From: Prochlorococcus sp. AG-402-N10
GTDB taxonomy: Bacteria > Cyanobacteriota > Cyanobacteriia > PCC-6307 > Cyanobiaceae
Direction of reading: 5' to 3'
NCBI GenBank assembly: GCA_003216465.1
Contig: QCIU01000003.1
Coordinates: 1 to 64,000, forward strand
DNA length: 64,000 bases
Positions 26,552 to 37,044 of this stretch are shown in pieces. Below the pieces are notes generated by a model. That model was not told where the DNA came from. It did not search any database and worked only from the letters and a program-made list of their open reading frames with translations. The translations under genes and the position numbers were made by a program. Each line of letters opens with the position of its first letter. Within the stretch, counting starts at the first letter, position 1.

Positions 26552-27280
26552 ATGAATATTTTTAAACCTAAAAAATTCTTCCTTTTTATATTATTTCTAT
26601 TTTTACTACCCTCATCTGCTACGGCAGGTGATTTGTTATTAAAAAGTTTGGGTCATGGTAGTTTTTTAATTAAAGGAAAAGAAAAATCAGTTCTTTTAAA
26701 TCCCTTTAAGGCTGTTGGTTGTGCAAGTGATTTAGATGAGCCAAATGGAATAAATGCTGATTTCATTTTAGCTAGTTCAAAACTAGCTGATGAAGGATAT
26801 AATCCAAATGATAAATTGATGTTTGTTGAACCTGGAATTTATAAATTTGAAGATATATTATTAAATGGAATTGAAGTTCCTCATGATAGAGTTAGTGGAA
26901 GAAGGTTGGGGATGGCTACGGTATGGACTTGGGAGCAGAGTAATTTAAAAATAGTTCATATGGGTGGAGCTGCTGGTCCCATGGATATCAATAGTCAAAT
27001 TATTTTGTCTCGTCCAGATATCCTTTTTATTTCAATAGGAGGGGGATTTAAATCTTATAACGGTACCGAAGCTTCAGATATAGTAAAAACCTTAAAGCCT
27101 TCTATAGTTATTCCCGTTCATTTTGTGAAAGGTAAAAATATTAGTGAAAATTGTGATTTTTCAAATGCTGATTTATTTCTTGATAATATGCAAGATTTTA
27201 AAGTCAAATATCTTGGCAAAAAATTTAAAATAAATTCAAAAAGAATTGATAAAAATACTATTTATATTTTCAAAGATTAA
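26552..27280 (+). CDS. Exported metallo-beta-lactamase-fold protein lacking the HxHxDH motif
   Basis: This 242-residue protein has an N-terminal signal peptide (KKFFLFILFLFLLPSSATAG). The core resembles UlaG/COG2220 lactamase-fold hydrolases: LGHGSFLIKGKEKSVLLNPF, then IVHMGGAAGPM, ILFISIGGGFK and the last strand VIPVHFVKG. Where family members have the metal-binding SHxHxDH, this protein has NADFILASSKLADEGYN, with none of those ligands. The later HMGG and PVHF histidines remain. It may have lost hydrolase activity or use another site. It ends the prfB operon and overlaps hisC by 4 bp tail to tail. Confidence 0.8.
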   Translation: MNIFKPKKFFLFILFLFLLPSSATAGDLLLKSLGHGSFLIKGKEKSVLLNPFKAVGCASDLDEPNGINADFILASSKLADEGYNPNDKLMFVEPGIYKFEDILLNGIEVPHDRVSGRRLGMATVWTWEQSNLKIVHMGGAAGPMDINSQIILSRPDILFISIGGGFKSYNGTEASDIVKTLKPSIVIPVHFVKGKNISENCDFSNADLFLDNMQDFKVKYLGKKFKINSKRIDKNTIYIFKD

Positions 27281-28386
27281 CTATTAAGATCTAATTCTTT
27301 ATAAGTTCTCCAAAAAAGGTCCATCTGTTCTTGAGTTCCTATGCTAACCCTTATAGAATTCTCAATATCTTTTTTGTTTTTCATCTCTCTAATTAAAATT
27401 CCCTTTTCTCTCATTTGTCTTGTCAAAATTTCTGGATTTTTTCTTGGCCAAATTAAAAAATAATTTCCCCCACCAAAATGTTTCCTAATTGCTGTAGATT
27501 TAAACTTTTTCTTAATTAATACTCGCGCTTTTTTTACCTCAGAAACATAATCATCTATATAAGATTTATCATTTAGAGCAGCTAATGCAGCAGTAACTGC
27601 AAAACTGTTTACATCGTAAGGACCTGTAACCTTATTGATATATTTAATTATACTTTTACTTCCAAACGCAAAGCCAATTCTTAAACCAGCTAAACCAGCA
27701 GTTTTTGAGAGGGATTGAATAACAACTATATTTTTAATTTTTTCAAAATCTATTACTGGAAGAAGACTATCTCCGTTAAATTTCTCATAAAGTTCGTCAA
27801 CAACAATTAATGATTTTTTACTTAGATTTGCTAAATTAATTATTTCTTGTGCACTTAAAACAGTACCAGTAGGATTATTAGGGTTACAAATAAATATTAA
27901 TTTAGGTTTATGCTTAATAATTTTTTCTTTAAATCGCTCGATTGGGAAAATAAAATTTTCCCCTTCGTAGGCACAAGTTATCTTTTTCATGCCTTGTATT
28001 TCAGAACAAGGAGAATAATAACCAAAAGTCGGATTTGTGGTCAGGAATATTTCATCTCTATCACCAAAAGAATTAAATATCGCATTTATTGCAGCATCAG
28101 CTCCATTAAACAAACCTACTTCTTCTGGATCAAATTGCCTTGATTCATAATAGTGATTCGATAGTAAATTTTTTAGTAGGTTATATTCTGGATAGATTGA
28201 AATTTGATTTAACTTGATATCTTTAATAGCTTCATATACTTTTTTACTTGGACCTAAAGTATTTTCATTAAAATCTAGACGCAATAAATTTCTTCTGTTT
28301 TCTAAAGGTGCAGAATAAGATTGCATATTTATTATTTCCTTTCTTGGGAGAGGTGAAAGGTTTTTTATTTCATCAAATTCATTCAT
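27277..28386 (-). CDS. hisC: Histidinol-phosphate aminotransferase
   Basis: This class I/II PLP aminotransferase of 369 residues has RLDFNENTLGPS, NGADAAINAIFNSF, FICNPNNPTGTVLSAQEI, VVDELYEKF and the PLP lysine motif VIQSLSKTAGLAGLRIGF. These fit HisC, which transaminates imidazole acetol phosphate in histidine synthesis. A second related aminotransferase occurs at 42139-43224 (CobD-like); the two differ clearly in their N-termini. The start ATG overlaps the argS stop by one base, so argS and hisC are coupled. Confidence 0.88.
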   Translation of the reverse strand: MNEFDEIKNLSPLPRKEIINMQSYSAPLENRRNLLRLDFNENTLGPSKKVYEAIKDIKLNQISIYPEYNLLKNLLSNHYYESRQFDPEEVGLFNGADAAINAIFNSFGDRDEIFLTTNPTFGYYSPCSEIQGMKKITCAYEGENFIFPIERFKEKIIKHKPKLIFICNPNNPTGTVLSAQEIINLANLSKKSLIVVDELYEKFNGDSLLPVIDFEKIKNIVVIQSLSKTAGLAGLRIGFAFGSKSIIKYINKVTGPYDVNSFAVTAALAALNDKSYIDDYVSEVKKARVLIKKKFKSTAIRKHFGGGNYFLIWPRKNPEILTRQMREKGILIREMKNKKDIENSIRVSIGTQEQMDLFWRTYKELDLNS

Positions 28387-30197
28387 TACATTCTCTCTAA
28401 GGTTTCAATTCCAAGAAGCTCTAAACTTAATTTTAAAGTCTTTTCAGTTAAAGCACATAATGTGAGTCTTGAAATCTTTGTAATCATTTCTCCCTTAAGA
28501 ATAGGAACTTGATCATAAAATCTATTAAAAGTCTTACATAATTCAAACAGATAATTACATAATCTATTTGGCATTAAGTCTTTTTCTATAGAAATAATAA
28601 CTTCATCAAAATTAAGTAATTTCCTTATAAGCTTCCACTCTAAATCATGGCTATATGAAATAGATTCCAAATTTATAGCCTCTTTAGTCATATTATTTTT
28701 TCTATTAATTCCTGAAATTCTTACAAGTGTATACAAAAGATAAGGCGCCGTATTTCCATTAAGAGAAAGCATCTTTTCAAAACTAAATTGATAATTTGTG
28801 ATTCTGTTTTGGCTTAAATCGGCATATTTTACTGCTCCGATTCCAATAACTTTTGAAGTATTTAAAATAAAATCATCATTTTCAAAACGACTTTCGATCT
28901 CTAATCTTTTTAATAGATCTTCTTTTGCTCTTTTAACTGACTCTGATAATAAATCTTTTAGTTTTATGGTATCTCCTTCTCTTGTTTTAAGTTTTTTACC
29001 ATCAATGCCTTGTACTAGCCCGAATGGGACGTGATTTACTTCACAATCTTTAGGAATCCAATTAGCTCTTTTTGCAACTTGAAAAACCCCTGCAAAATGA
29101 TTGGATTGACCATGATCTGTTACATAAATAATTCTAGCTGCATTATCTCCGTTAGGTTCCTTATTAAATCGATATCTTAGAGCAGCAAGATCAGTAGTTG
29201 CGTAATTGAACCCACCGTCTTTTTTTTGAATAATAAGTGGTAATGGATTACCTTCTTTATTAGTCATGCCATCAAGAAAAACACATTTTGCGCCTTGATC
29301 TTCTACTAAGAGTCTCTTGTCATTTAAATCTTCAATTATTGATTTTAAAAACGGATTATAAAAGGATTCTCCTCTTTCCTTAATTTTTATGTTCAATGTT
29401 TTATAGATTTGATCAAACTCTTTTCTTGATTGATTACATAATAATTTCCATGCTTCAATTGATTTTTTAACTCCACTTTGTAATTGAACTACCTCTTCTC
29501 TTGATCTCTTTTGAAATTCAATTTCATTATCAAATCTTTTTTTTGAAGCTTTATAGAATTCAACTAAATCACTAATTTTGATCCTATCTATTTCTTTAAG
29601 ATCACTTGAATATAAATCTTTAAGCTGAGTAATAAGCATTCCAAACTGTGTACCCCAATCTCCAATATGATTTAGTCTTAAAACGATATATCCTCTAAAT
29701 TCGAAAATTTTTGAAATCGAATCTCCTATAATTGTTGATCTTAGATGACCCACATGCATTTCTTTAGCAATATTAGGACTTGAAAAATCTACGATAACTT
29801 TTTTTTGGGAATGACTATTATTTTTATGGGATAAAGGAACACCAGCTCTAGGGCATTTAATATTAGATTTTATTTCTTCAATCAAAACTTTATTTTTTAA
29901 TTTTATATTTATAAAACCTGGTCCCGCAATTTCTAAATCTTCACACAAATTAGATATCTTTTTATTTTCTTTGAGGGTCTCAATAAATGTAATAGCAATT
30001 TCTCTAGGGTTACTTTTATAAATCTTGGATAAAACCAGACATATATTACATTGATAATCACCATACTCCTCTTTAGATGCTTGATTAATTAGATTTTTAC
30101 GAATTTTTTCAAATTCTTCTTTCTTTTCATTTTTTATAAGACTTTCTAGAAGGCTTTCTTCAAAGCTTTTAGTTAATTCTTTAAAAATTACCTGCAT
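28386..30197 (-). CDS. argS: Arginyl-tRNA synthetase
   Basis: This class I synthetase has 603 residues. It has the N-terminal Add1 domain, the HIGH-type motif in [20 protein letters not shown] (about residues 140-160), [13 protein letters not shown], the KMSK-region [12 protein letters not shown] and a C-terminal DALR anticodon-binding domain with [15 protein letters not shown]. The KMSK lysine signature is replaced by KLKTREG, as in many ArgRS. It is upstream of hisC with a 1-bp overlap and downstream of nadC by 27 bp. Confidence 0.96.
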   Translation of the reverse strand: MQVIFKELTKSFEESLLESLIKNEKKEEFEKIRKNLINQASKEEYGDYQCNICLVLSKIYKSNPREIAITFIETLKENKKISNLCEDLEIAGPGFINIKLKNKVLIEEIKSNIKCPRAGVPLSHKNNSHSQKKVIVDFSSPNIAKEMHVGHLRSTIIGDSISKIFEFRGYIVLRLNHIGDWGTQFGMLITQLKDLYSSDLKEIDRIKISDLVEFYKASKKRFDNEIEFQKRSREEVVQLQSGVKKSIEAWKLLCNQSRKEFDQIYKTLNIKIKERGESFYNPFLKSIIEDLNDKRLLVEDQGAKCVFLDGMTNKEGNPLPLIIQKKDGGFNYATTDLAALRYRFNKEPNGDNAARIIYVTDHGQSNHFAGVFQVAKRANWIPKDCEVNHVPFGLVQGIDGKKLKTREGDTIKLKDLLSESVKRAKEDLLKRLEIESRFENDDFILNTSKVIGIGAVKYADLSQNRITNYQFSFEKMLSLNGNTAPYLLYTLVRISGINRKNNMTKEAINLESISYSHDLEWKLIRKLLNFDEVIISIEKDLMPNRLCNYLFELCKTFNRFYDQVPILKGEMITKISRLTLCALTEKTLKLSLELLGIETLERM

Positions 30198-30224
30198 GAA
30201 TTATTAAAATACTATTCGATTCAT

Positions 30225-31091
30225 TTAATTAATATAACGCATACTAAAATCAATCCAATTACTTTTAGTAATTGAAGAACTTGTTGAAATCAAATCAACT
30301 CCATCAATTAAATAGCTACTAATGTTTATTGGATTAATTCCAGATACCTCTATGATTAAATCATTCCTAATTGTTTTATTAGAGTTATTTGTTGATAACT
30401 CTCTTAATTCTTTAATACCTTTTTTAAGTAATTCAGGATCAAATTCATCTAACAAAATACTATCTGCGCCTGCTAAAACAGCATCTTTTGCTTGCTTCAT
30501 ATCTTCCGCTTCAATAATAATATGAGTTGTAAAGGGAGTATTTAACCTAATTTTTTCAACTGCATTTTTCAAGTTATCAGTCCATGCAATATGGTTCTCT
30601 TTAATCATTGCAGCATCATATAATCCCATTCTATGATTAGTACCACCACCACATTTAAAAGCATACTTTTCAAATATTCTTAAACCAGGAGTAGTTTTTC
30701 TTGTATCTGCTAAATTTATATTTGTACCTTTCAGAACATCTACGATATTTTTTGTATAAGTTGAGATTCCCGATAAATGCATTGAGATATTGAGGCTGAT
30801 TCTTTCACTTGCCAAGATACTTCTGGAAGGGCCATTTAGTTCAAGAAGCTTTTGATCCTTCAAAAATTTTTCACCATCATTTATAAAAAAATTGCACTCT
30901 ATCTTTTCGTCAATTTTTTTTAAAATTTCTTTTATTATTCCAACACCACAAAATATTCCTTCCTCTTTTGCTATCCAATGGGCTTTTCCTACTTTTTTGG
31001 TAATCGCAGAAGATGTTAGATCACCTTTGCCGATATCTTCTTCAATCCAATCATCAATAATTCTAGAAATATTTGGAGAGTATAAATCCAC
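30225..31091 (-). CDS. nadC: Quinolinate phosphoribosyltransferase
   Basis: This 288-residue enzyme decarboxylates quinolinate with PRPP to nicotinate mononucleotide in de novo NAD synthesis. Conserved blocks are EEDIGKGDLTSSAI, LNISMHLSGISTYT, ADTRKTTPGLRIFEKYA, GGGTNHRMGLYDAAMIKENH, IEAEDMKQAKDAVLAG, ILLDEFDPE and IEVSGINPINI. The start is GTG at 31091. It is separated from mnmE by 74 bp with an AACTTT-T-AAAGTT palindrome (31121-31133). Confidence 0.96.
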   Translation of the reverse strand: MDLYSPNISRIIDDWIEEDIGKGDLTSSAITKKVGKAHWIAKEEGIFCGVGIIKEILKKIDEKIECNFFINDGEKFLKDQKLLELNGPSRSILASERISLNISMHLSGISTYTKNIVDVLKGTNINLADTRKTTPGLRIFEKYAFKCGGGTNHRMGLYDAAMIKENHIAWTDNLKNAVEKIRLNTPFTTHIIIEAEDMKQAKDAVLAGADSILLDEFDPELLKKGIKELRELSTNNSNKTIRNDLIIEVSGINPINISSYLIDGVDLISTSSSITKSNWIDFSMRYIN

Positions 31092-31165
31092 TAAATTTGA
31101 ATAAGATAAAATTAAATATTAACTTTTAAAGTTTACTTTATGTATTAATGTATTTTAATAAAAAT

Positions 31166-32548
31166 TTATTTACCTATACAAAATTTGGAAAAAATATTAT
31201 TTAATAGATCTTCAGTTAATTCTTGACCTGTAATTCTCGATAAGTTTTTTATTCCATCTCTAACTTCAATTGATAATAAATCGAAGGGTAATTGATTAGT
31301 AATTATTGGATCAGTATCATTTAAATTTTTGAGGCAATCAGTTAGGTTTGATATTTGTCTTTCATTTAAAAAAATATCTATATTTTCAAATTCTTTTGAT
31401 CCACATTTTTGAACTATCTTTTCGACTAGTTCTTTTTCGCCTTCATCATTTTTAATACTCATTAAAACAGAGTTCGATAAATTTTTTTTATTTACTTTGT
31501 TTGAATCAATTAAATCTTTTTTATTCCCCAAGATCGTAATTAATTTTTCTTGTGGAATTTTGCTAATAATTTGCTCATCATCCTTATTTAATCCTTCTTC
31601 AAGACTATATAAATAGATTATATAGTCTGAGTTTTGAATCATTTCAAAGCTTTTCTCAATTCCAATATTTTCTATATATTCATCTGTTTCTCTAATGCCA
31701 GCTGTATCTATTATCTTTACTGGTAAATCTTTTATGGTCAAATTAACTTCAATTATATCTCTAGTCGTTCCTGGAATACTGGTAACTATTGCTTTTTCTT
31801 TTTTTGAGAGAAGATTTAAAAGAGAACTTTTCCCAACATTAGTTTTGCCAATAAGAGCAATTGATATTCCATTATGAATATGCGCCCCCCTTTTTGAATT
31901 TTCTATAAGGATTTCTATTTTTTCTTTTATAATTTTAATATTTTTAGAAAAATCATGATAATTAAACTCTGAAAAATCCTCTTCAAAGTCTACTCTTGCT
32001 TCTATTTCTGATAATTGCTCGATTAAATCATTTTTAATAATATCAATCTTTTGCTTTATTTCCCCCTTTACTCCATTAAAAGCTATTTCTGCTGATTTAA
32101 GATTTTTTGCATTAATCAATTGATTAATTGATTCTGCTTGAGTTAGATCTATTTTGCCATTAAGAAATGCTCTTTGACTAAATTCTCCTGGATTTGCAAT
32201 TCTTACTCCAGTGTTATTTGATAATAGTGTATCCATTACTTTATTTACAACAATTACTCCCCCGTGACAGTGCAATTCAACAACATCTTCTCCAGTGAAA
32301 CTATTAGGAGAATGCATAACTGAAATTAAAATTTCATCTATTAATTTATTTTCTAAATTATCTTTTATATAGCCATGAAAGACTCTATGGGACTCCCAAG
32401 CATATTTAGATTTTGTTTTAACAATATTTTTACAGGAATTTATTGCTTCTTTACCTGATATTCTTATAACTGCGATACCTCCTTTACCTAGACTTATTGC
32501 AGAAGCTATCGCTGCTATTGTATCTTCAGTGGTTACTATTGATTCCAT
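31166..32548 (-). CDS. mnmE: tRNA modification GTPase MnmE
   Basis: This protein of 460 residues has an N-terminal folate-binding domain ([44 protein letters not shown]), a helical domain, an inserted GTPase domain ([12 protein letters not shown] at about 224-235; [27 protein letters not shown]) and the C-terminal FCIGK with the catalytic cysteine. With MnmG it makes the wobble-uridine modification at position 34. It is transcribed away from the DUF2062 gene. Confidence 0.97.
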   Translation of the reverse strand: MESIVTTEDTIAAIASAISLGKGGIAVIRISGKEAINSCKNIVKTKSKYAWESHRVFHGYIKDNLENKLIDEILISVMHSPNSFTGEDVVELHCHGGVIVVNKVMDTLLSNNTGVRIANPGEFSQRAFLNGKIDLTQAESINQLINAKNLKSAEIAFNGVKGEIKQKIDIIKNDLIEQLSEIEARVDFEEDFSEFNYHDFSKNIKIIKEKIEILIENSKRGAHIHNGISIALIGKTNVGKSSLLNLLSKKEKAIVTSIPGTTRDIIEVNLTIKDLPVKIIDTAGIRETDEYIENIGIEKSFEMIQNSDYIIYLYSLEEGLNKDDEQIISKIPQEKLITILGNKKDLIDSNKVNKKNLSNSVLMSIKNDEGEKELVEKIVQKCGSKEFENIDIFLNERQISNLTDCLKNLNDTDPIITNQLPFDLLSIEVRDGIKNLSRITGQELTEDLLNNIFSKFCIGK

Positions 32549-32616
32549 CTCTCACTATATTATGAATAATTAATTAGGATTATTAAAAGAATAAATGTCT
32601 TGTTTGTAATTTAAGA

Positions 32617-33066
32617 ATGAAGTTGATAAGGAATCTTACCAATAAAAAAATTCTATCATTATTTTTGAAACAAGATGGTAGTCCATTTTTTAATGCAAAG
32701 GGAATAGCTGTTGGGGTTTTTTGTGGATGTTTCCCTTTCTTTGGTTTTCAAACTTTATTAGGATTATTTTTAGCAAGAATTACAAAAGGAAATCTTTTTC
32801 TTGCTGCCATTGGTACTTGGATAAGTAATCCTTTTACTTATGTTCCTCTTTATTTTTTTAATTATAAAGTAGGTTCATCCTTACTACGTAATTCTCCAGA
32901 TATTATTTTTGATAAAACTTTGATGACAAAAGAATTATGGGAAAAAGGAAGTGTTTTCTCACTAAGATTAATCTTGGGTTCAGCATTAGTTGGATTACTT
33001 TTAGCTTCCATATCTGGTGTTATTGTTTTTTTGCTTTATAAAAAAAATAAAAAAAGAGGATCTTGA
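32617..33066 (+). CDS. DUF2062-family membrane protein
   Basis: This 149-residue protein contains the DUF2062 pattern: a short amphipathic start, GIAVGVFCGCFPFFGFQTLLGLFLA (about 30-54), NLFLAAIGTWISNPFTYVPLYF (about 60-82) and a C-terminal helix with basic tail (LLYKKNKKRG). Three transmembrane segments are likely. The family function is unknown; in other bacteria it is often near lipid or glycosyl genes. Here it stands between mnmE and the RelA/SpoT gene, both on the other strand. Confidence 0.85.
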   Translation: MKLIRNLTNKKILSLFLKQDGSPFFNAKGIAVGVFCGCFPFFGFQTLLGLFLARITKGNLFLAAIGTWISNPFTYVPLYFFNYKVGSSLLRNSPDIIFDKTLMTKELWEKGSVFSLRLILGSALVGLLLASISGVIVFLLYKKNKKRGS

Positions 33067-33083
33067 TATTATTTAACTTTAAA

Positions 33084-35393
33084 TTAACTAATTCCTACCC
33101 TTGCGATATCTAAAACATCAGCCATTGATTTAATTTGATCAATAGTTTTGTGGAGTTGGTTATAACTTTCAAGCTCAACACATAAGTTAATTATGGCAGG
33201 TTTACCATAAGCAGTTTTTACATTTGCATCACTAACATTTATTCCTTTATCAGACAATCTCATTAGGATATCTTTTAGAACTCCTACCCTATCTATAACT
33301 TCTATTCTAAGTTGAATTGGAAACTTATTCTCGAGAACTTTATTCTCTTGATTCCATGCTACAGGTAATCTCCTCTCTATTGGTATTGGGATAACGTTCT
33401 CACAATCTCTTCTGTGAATTGTGATTCCATGATTACCTAGAGAGACGGTTCCAATTATTTCCTCCCCAGGAAGCGGACTACAGCATTTCCCAATTCTGTA
33501 ATCTAAACCTTCCACTCCAGATATTGGTGATTTATTATTTGCATGAGATTTAGTCGTTATTGAATTATTTTTATTTGTTAGAGTTTTTGCTATTTCAGTA
33601 TTAGATTCACTTTTAATTTCTTCTGTTTGTAGTTTTATTTCTTCTCTTAATCTATTCAAAACTTGATGTAAAGTTAGACCTCCAAATCCTAATGATGCTA
33701 GTAGATCTTCTGTAGTCTTTAAGTTACATCTATTGGCAACTTTTTTCATTGCATCACTTGAAAGTAATGACTCAAATCCATTACGACCTAACTCTTTTTC
33801 AAGCAAGTCTTTTCCTCTTTTTATAGTCTCATCTCGGTGACTTTTTTTATACCACTGTCGAATCCTATTTTTGGCAGTTGGAGTAACTACAAAATTCAAC
33901 CAATCTAAACTGGGAGTCGAATTATTATTTGTCAAAATTTCTATAAAATCTCCATTTTGCAATGATGTAGATAGTGGAGATAGCTTTTCATTGATTCTTA
34001 TCCCATTACAATGATTGCCAATTTCTGAATGTATTCTGTAAGCAAAGTCGATTGCAGTTGATCCTTTTCTCAGACCAACAACATCTCCTTTTGGTGTGAT
34101 AACAAATACTTCCTCATCGAATAAATCTTCTTTTATGGATGCTAGATAATCATTGTGATCTTTTTCATTACCTTCTTGTTGCCATTCTATAAGTTGTCTA
34201 AGCCAATTAAATCTTTCTGCATTACTAGATGCAGGTGAACCGCCTTCTTTATATTGCCAATGAGCAGCTATTCCGAATTCCGCAATTTGATGCATTGAAG
34301 TCGTTCTTATTTGAACTTCAATAGGCCTATGCCTACCGATCACAGAAGTATGTAAGGATTGATATCCATTAGGTTTTGGTAACCCTATGTAATCTTTAAA
34401 TCTGCCTGGAATTGGCTTAAAAGTATCATGAACTACTGCCAAAGCTTTATAGCAGCTGTCTGAATTGCTAACAATAATTCTTAGTGCTGCAACGTCATAA
34501 ATCTCGTTAAATTGTTTTTGTTGCCTTTCCATTTTGCTCCAAATCCCGTAAAGATGTTTCGGTCTTCCTGTTATTTCAAAATTTTCTAAACCTGAAGAGA
34601 CTAAGTTATCTTTCATTAAATCTAAAGTAACGTTTAATCTCTTTTCTCTGTCACTTCTCTTGACTGCAATTTGGTCTTTTAAATTGTTATATTCTTGTGG
34701 TTCTAGAAATTTGAAAGCTAAATCTTCTAATTCCCATTTAAATCTATTTATTCCTAACCTATTGGCTAATGGGGCATAAATTTCTCTTGTTTCTCTAGCA
34801 ATTCTCTCTTGTCTCTCTTCATTTAGCCATTGAATAGTTCTCATATTGTGAAGTCGATCCGCAAGTTTAACCAAAACAACTCTTATGTCACTTGCCATAG
34901 CCAAGAACATTTTTCTAAGGTTTTCAGCTTGTGCCTCAGTTCTATTATTAAAGTGAATACCTCCTAATTTAGTTACACCTTCTACAAGTACTTTTACTTC
35001 TAAGCCAAAATTAACTTCTATCTCCGAAAGAGCAATTCCTGTGTCTTCAACAACATCATGTAATAGACCAGCAGCAATAACCGATGGACTTGCTCCTATT
35101 TCTTTTAGAAGATCTGCAACAGCAATGGGATGGATTATATATGGCTCTCCACTTGCCCGGAGTTGTCCATTATGAGCTTCATAAGCAAGTTTGAAAGCTT
35201 TAACTATAAGATTTTGATTAAAATCATTTACTTTATTTGATTCTTCAAAGTTTTGAATATTTTCAAGCAGCCAATTTGGGATTTTTATCTTATACTTCAA
35301 AAATTCACTTTCATAATTTTTATTTTCAGGCAAAATGATTGTTGAAACTTTAATTTCTTTCCTTTCTTTTGAATTCGCAGTTGCCTCAGACAT
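33084..35393 (-). CDS. spoT: Bifunctional (p)ppGpp synthetase/hydrolase
   Basis: This long RSH protein of 769 residues makes and breaks the stringent alarmone. The HD hydrolase domain (about 80-230) keeps AAGLLHDVVEDTG with the HD pair. The synthetase domain (about 275-390) has YDVAALRIIV, GRFKDYIGLPKPNGYQSLHT and QIRTTSMHQIAEFGIAAHWQYK. A TGS domain follows (VFVITPKGDVVGLRKGSTA), and an ACT domain ends the protein (VEVIDRVGVLKDILMRLS). Both catalytic sites look intact, so it should be bifunctional and probably the only RSH. The N-terminus has a 50-residue variable leader. Confidence 0.96.
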   Translation of the reverse strand: MSEATANSKERKEIKVSTIILPENKNYESEFLKYKIKIPNWLLENIQNFEESNKVNDFNQNLIVKAFKLAYEAHNGQLRASGEPYIIHPIAVADLLKEIGASPSVIAAGLLHDVVEDTGIALSEIEVNFGLEVKVLVEGVTKLGGIHFNNRTEAQAENLRKMFLAMASDIRVVLVKLADRLHNMRTIQWLNEERQERIARETREIYAPLANRLGINRFKWELEDLAFKFLEPQEYNNLKDQIAVKRSDREKRLNVTLDLMKDNLVSSGLENFEITGRPKHLYGIWSKMERQQKQFNEIYDVAALRIIVSNSDSCYKALAVVHDTFKPIPGRFKDYIGLPKPNGYQSLHTSVIGRHRPIEVQIRTTSMHQIAEFGIAAHWQYKEGGSPASSNAERFNWLRQLIEWQQEGNEKDHNDYLASIKEDLFDEEVFVITPKGDVVGLRKGSTAIDFAYRIHSEIGNHCNGIRINEKLSPLSTSLQNGDFIEILTNNNSTPSLDWLNFVVTPTAKNRIRQWYKKSHRDETIKRGKDLLEKELGRNGFESLLSSDAMKKVANRCNLKTTEDLLASLGFGGLTLHQVLNRLREEIKLQTEEIKSESNTEIAKTLTNKNNSITTKSHANNKSPISGVEGLDYRIGKCCSPLPGEEIIGTVSLGNHGITIHRRDCENVIPIPIERRLPVAWNQENKVLENKFPIQLRIEVIDRVGVLKDILMRLSDKGINVSDANVKTAYGKPAIINLCVELESYNQLHKTIDQIKSMADVLDIARVGIS

Positions 35394-35448
35394 TTAATGT
35401 TGCTTTAGATTTATTTTATTTAGGACTAGAGAAATTTGCTACAAAATT

Positions 35449-37044
35449 ATGAAAACAGATAAAAGCAAAATTCTTGAAGTCAGGAATCTAAATGTTAAAT
35501 ATGCTCCTAACCTGAAATCTACTATAAAAAATTTTAAATTAGATCTGGGCCAAGGAGAGCACATAGCCATAATAGGTCCTTCTGGATGCGGTAAAACTAC
35601 TTTTGCAAAAACAATTATAAATATGCTTCCTGAAGGCTCAATTATTGAAGGTCATATAAAAATATGTGGCGAAGATATAATGAAAGTTGAAAGAAAAGAA
35701 ATTGAATTATTTAGAAGAAATAATTTTGGATTTATTTATCAAGATTCTATAAAAAAACTTAATCCTTTAATGACAGTTGGTGATCATTTATATGAATTGT
35801 TCAAAACACATTTTCACAAAAATTCCTCTGTAATTATTAAAGATCTAGTAAAAGAAACTTTTTTAAGGGTAGGAATAGAGTACGACAGATTAGATTCATT
35901 TCCTCATGAATTTAGTGGAGGAATGAGACAAAGAGTTTCAATTGCTATGGCTTTGGCTTTAAAACCAAAAATATTAATAGCAGATGAACCTACAACAAGT
36001 CTTGATACTAAAACAAGTTTTGAAGTAATGAATGAGATTCAATATTTAAGTGCGCAATTTGGAACAACTTTAGTTTTGATTAGTCATGATATTAATCTCG
36101 CTTCAAAGTGGTGTAAAAAAGTTGTAATAATGGATCAAGGATTAATTCAAGAACAAGGAAATATTAAAGAAGTTTTTAAATCGCCTAAATCAAAAATTGG
36201 TACAAAATTAGTAAATGCATCACATGTATCTTTGCAGCCAATAAAAAAAATTAGTTCTAAAAATGACGTTATTTTAGAGGCGAATAATTTAAGACATTGG
36301 TATAAATTAAATTCTTCAGTTTTCCAACCAAAATGGAATAAGGCTTTAAAAGAAGTTAGTTTTAAATTATATCGAAATGAAACTCTAGGAATTGTCGGAT
36401 CTTCTGGGAGTGGAAAAAGTACTTTATGTAGAGCTTTAATAGGACTTTTAAAAATTAGGGGTGGTGAAATAAAATTTTATGATAGAAATCTAGAATTATA
36501 TAAAAACAAATTTAATAATTTAAAAAATATACAAATAATTTTCCAAGATCCTTTTTCAAGTCTGAATCCAAAAATGAAAATAAAAGAAATTTTAATGGAT
36601 ATACTTTTGATTCAAAAAGTATCTGATAATAATCAAATTAAAAAAGAGATTAAATTAATTTTGAATAACTTAAATTTGCCTTCAGATCTTGGATTCTTAA
36701 ATTCTTATCCAAGTCAATTGTCTGGGGGACAACTACAAAGAATTTCAATAGCAAGATCATTATTACTCAAACCAAAAATTCTTATCTGCGATGAAAGTGT
36801 AAATATGTTGGACGCCCATGTAAAGATTGAAATACTTGATTTACTAATAAAGATCCAAGAAAAAATGGATTTAAGTATTATTTTTATTACTCATGATTTA
36901 GGAATTGCAAAAAATTTTTGTAATAGAATATTAGTCATGAATTATGGAAAGATTATTGAAGAGGGTGACCCCTCTACAATTTTTTCAAGTCCAAAGAATA
37001 AAATCACAAAAGCTTTAGTAGCTAGCTCTTTAAACCTTAATTAA
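35449..37044 (+). CDS. Fused double ATP-binding ABC protein (oligopeptide/nickel DppDF-like)
   Basis: This 531-residue protein has two ABC domains. In domain 1, Walker A GPSGCGKTT is at about residues 43-51, the signature FSGGMRQRVS at about 156 and the Walker B ADEPTTSLD at about 178. In domain 2, GSSGSGKST is at about 317-325, LSGGQLQRIS at about 424 and CDESVNMLD at about 447. The Pro of the usual DEP is Ser in domain 2. Such fused proteins energise peptide or nickel importers (DppD+DppF). No permease or binding-protein gene is beside it, so its partners lie elsewhere. It overlaps the rluD end by 8 bp. Confidence 0.85.
   Translation: MKTDKSKILEVRNLNVKYAPNLKSTIKNFKLDLGQGEHIAIIGPSGCGKTTFAKTIINMLPEGSIIEGHIKICGEDIMKVERKEIELFRRNNFGFIYQDSIKKLNPLMTVGDHLYELFKTHFHKNSSVIIKDLVKETFLRVGIEYDRLDSFPHEFSGGMRQRVSIAMALALKPKILIADEPTTSLDTKTSFEVMNEIQYLSAQFGTTLVLISHDINLASKWCKKVVIMDQGLIQEQGNIKEVFKSPKSKIGTKLVNASHVSLQPIKKISSKNDVILEANNLRHWYKLNSSVFQPKWNKALKEVSFKLYRNETLGIVGSSGSGKSTLCRALIGLLKIRGGEIKFYDRNLELYKNKFNNLKNIQIIFQDPFSSLNPKMKIKEILMDILLIQKVSDNNQIKKEIKLILNNLNLPSDLGFLNSYPSQLSGGQLQRISIARSLLLKPKILICDESVNMLDAHVKIEILDLLIKIQEKMDLSIIFITHDLGIAKNFCNRILVMNYGKIIEEGDPSTIFSSPKNKITKALVASSLNLN

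Noticed and set aside
27277-28386. hisC as a second cobD
   Set aside because: It lacks the HGGN start seen in the gene at 42139 and matches the HisC pattern (RLDFNENTLGPS) better.
31121-31133. AACTTT-T-AAAGTT palindrome between nadC and mnmE
   Set aside because: Short and AT-rich; no promoter arrangement around it is clear. It is noted in the nadC entry only.
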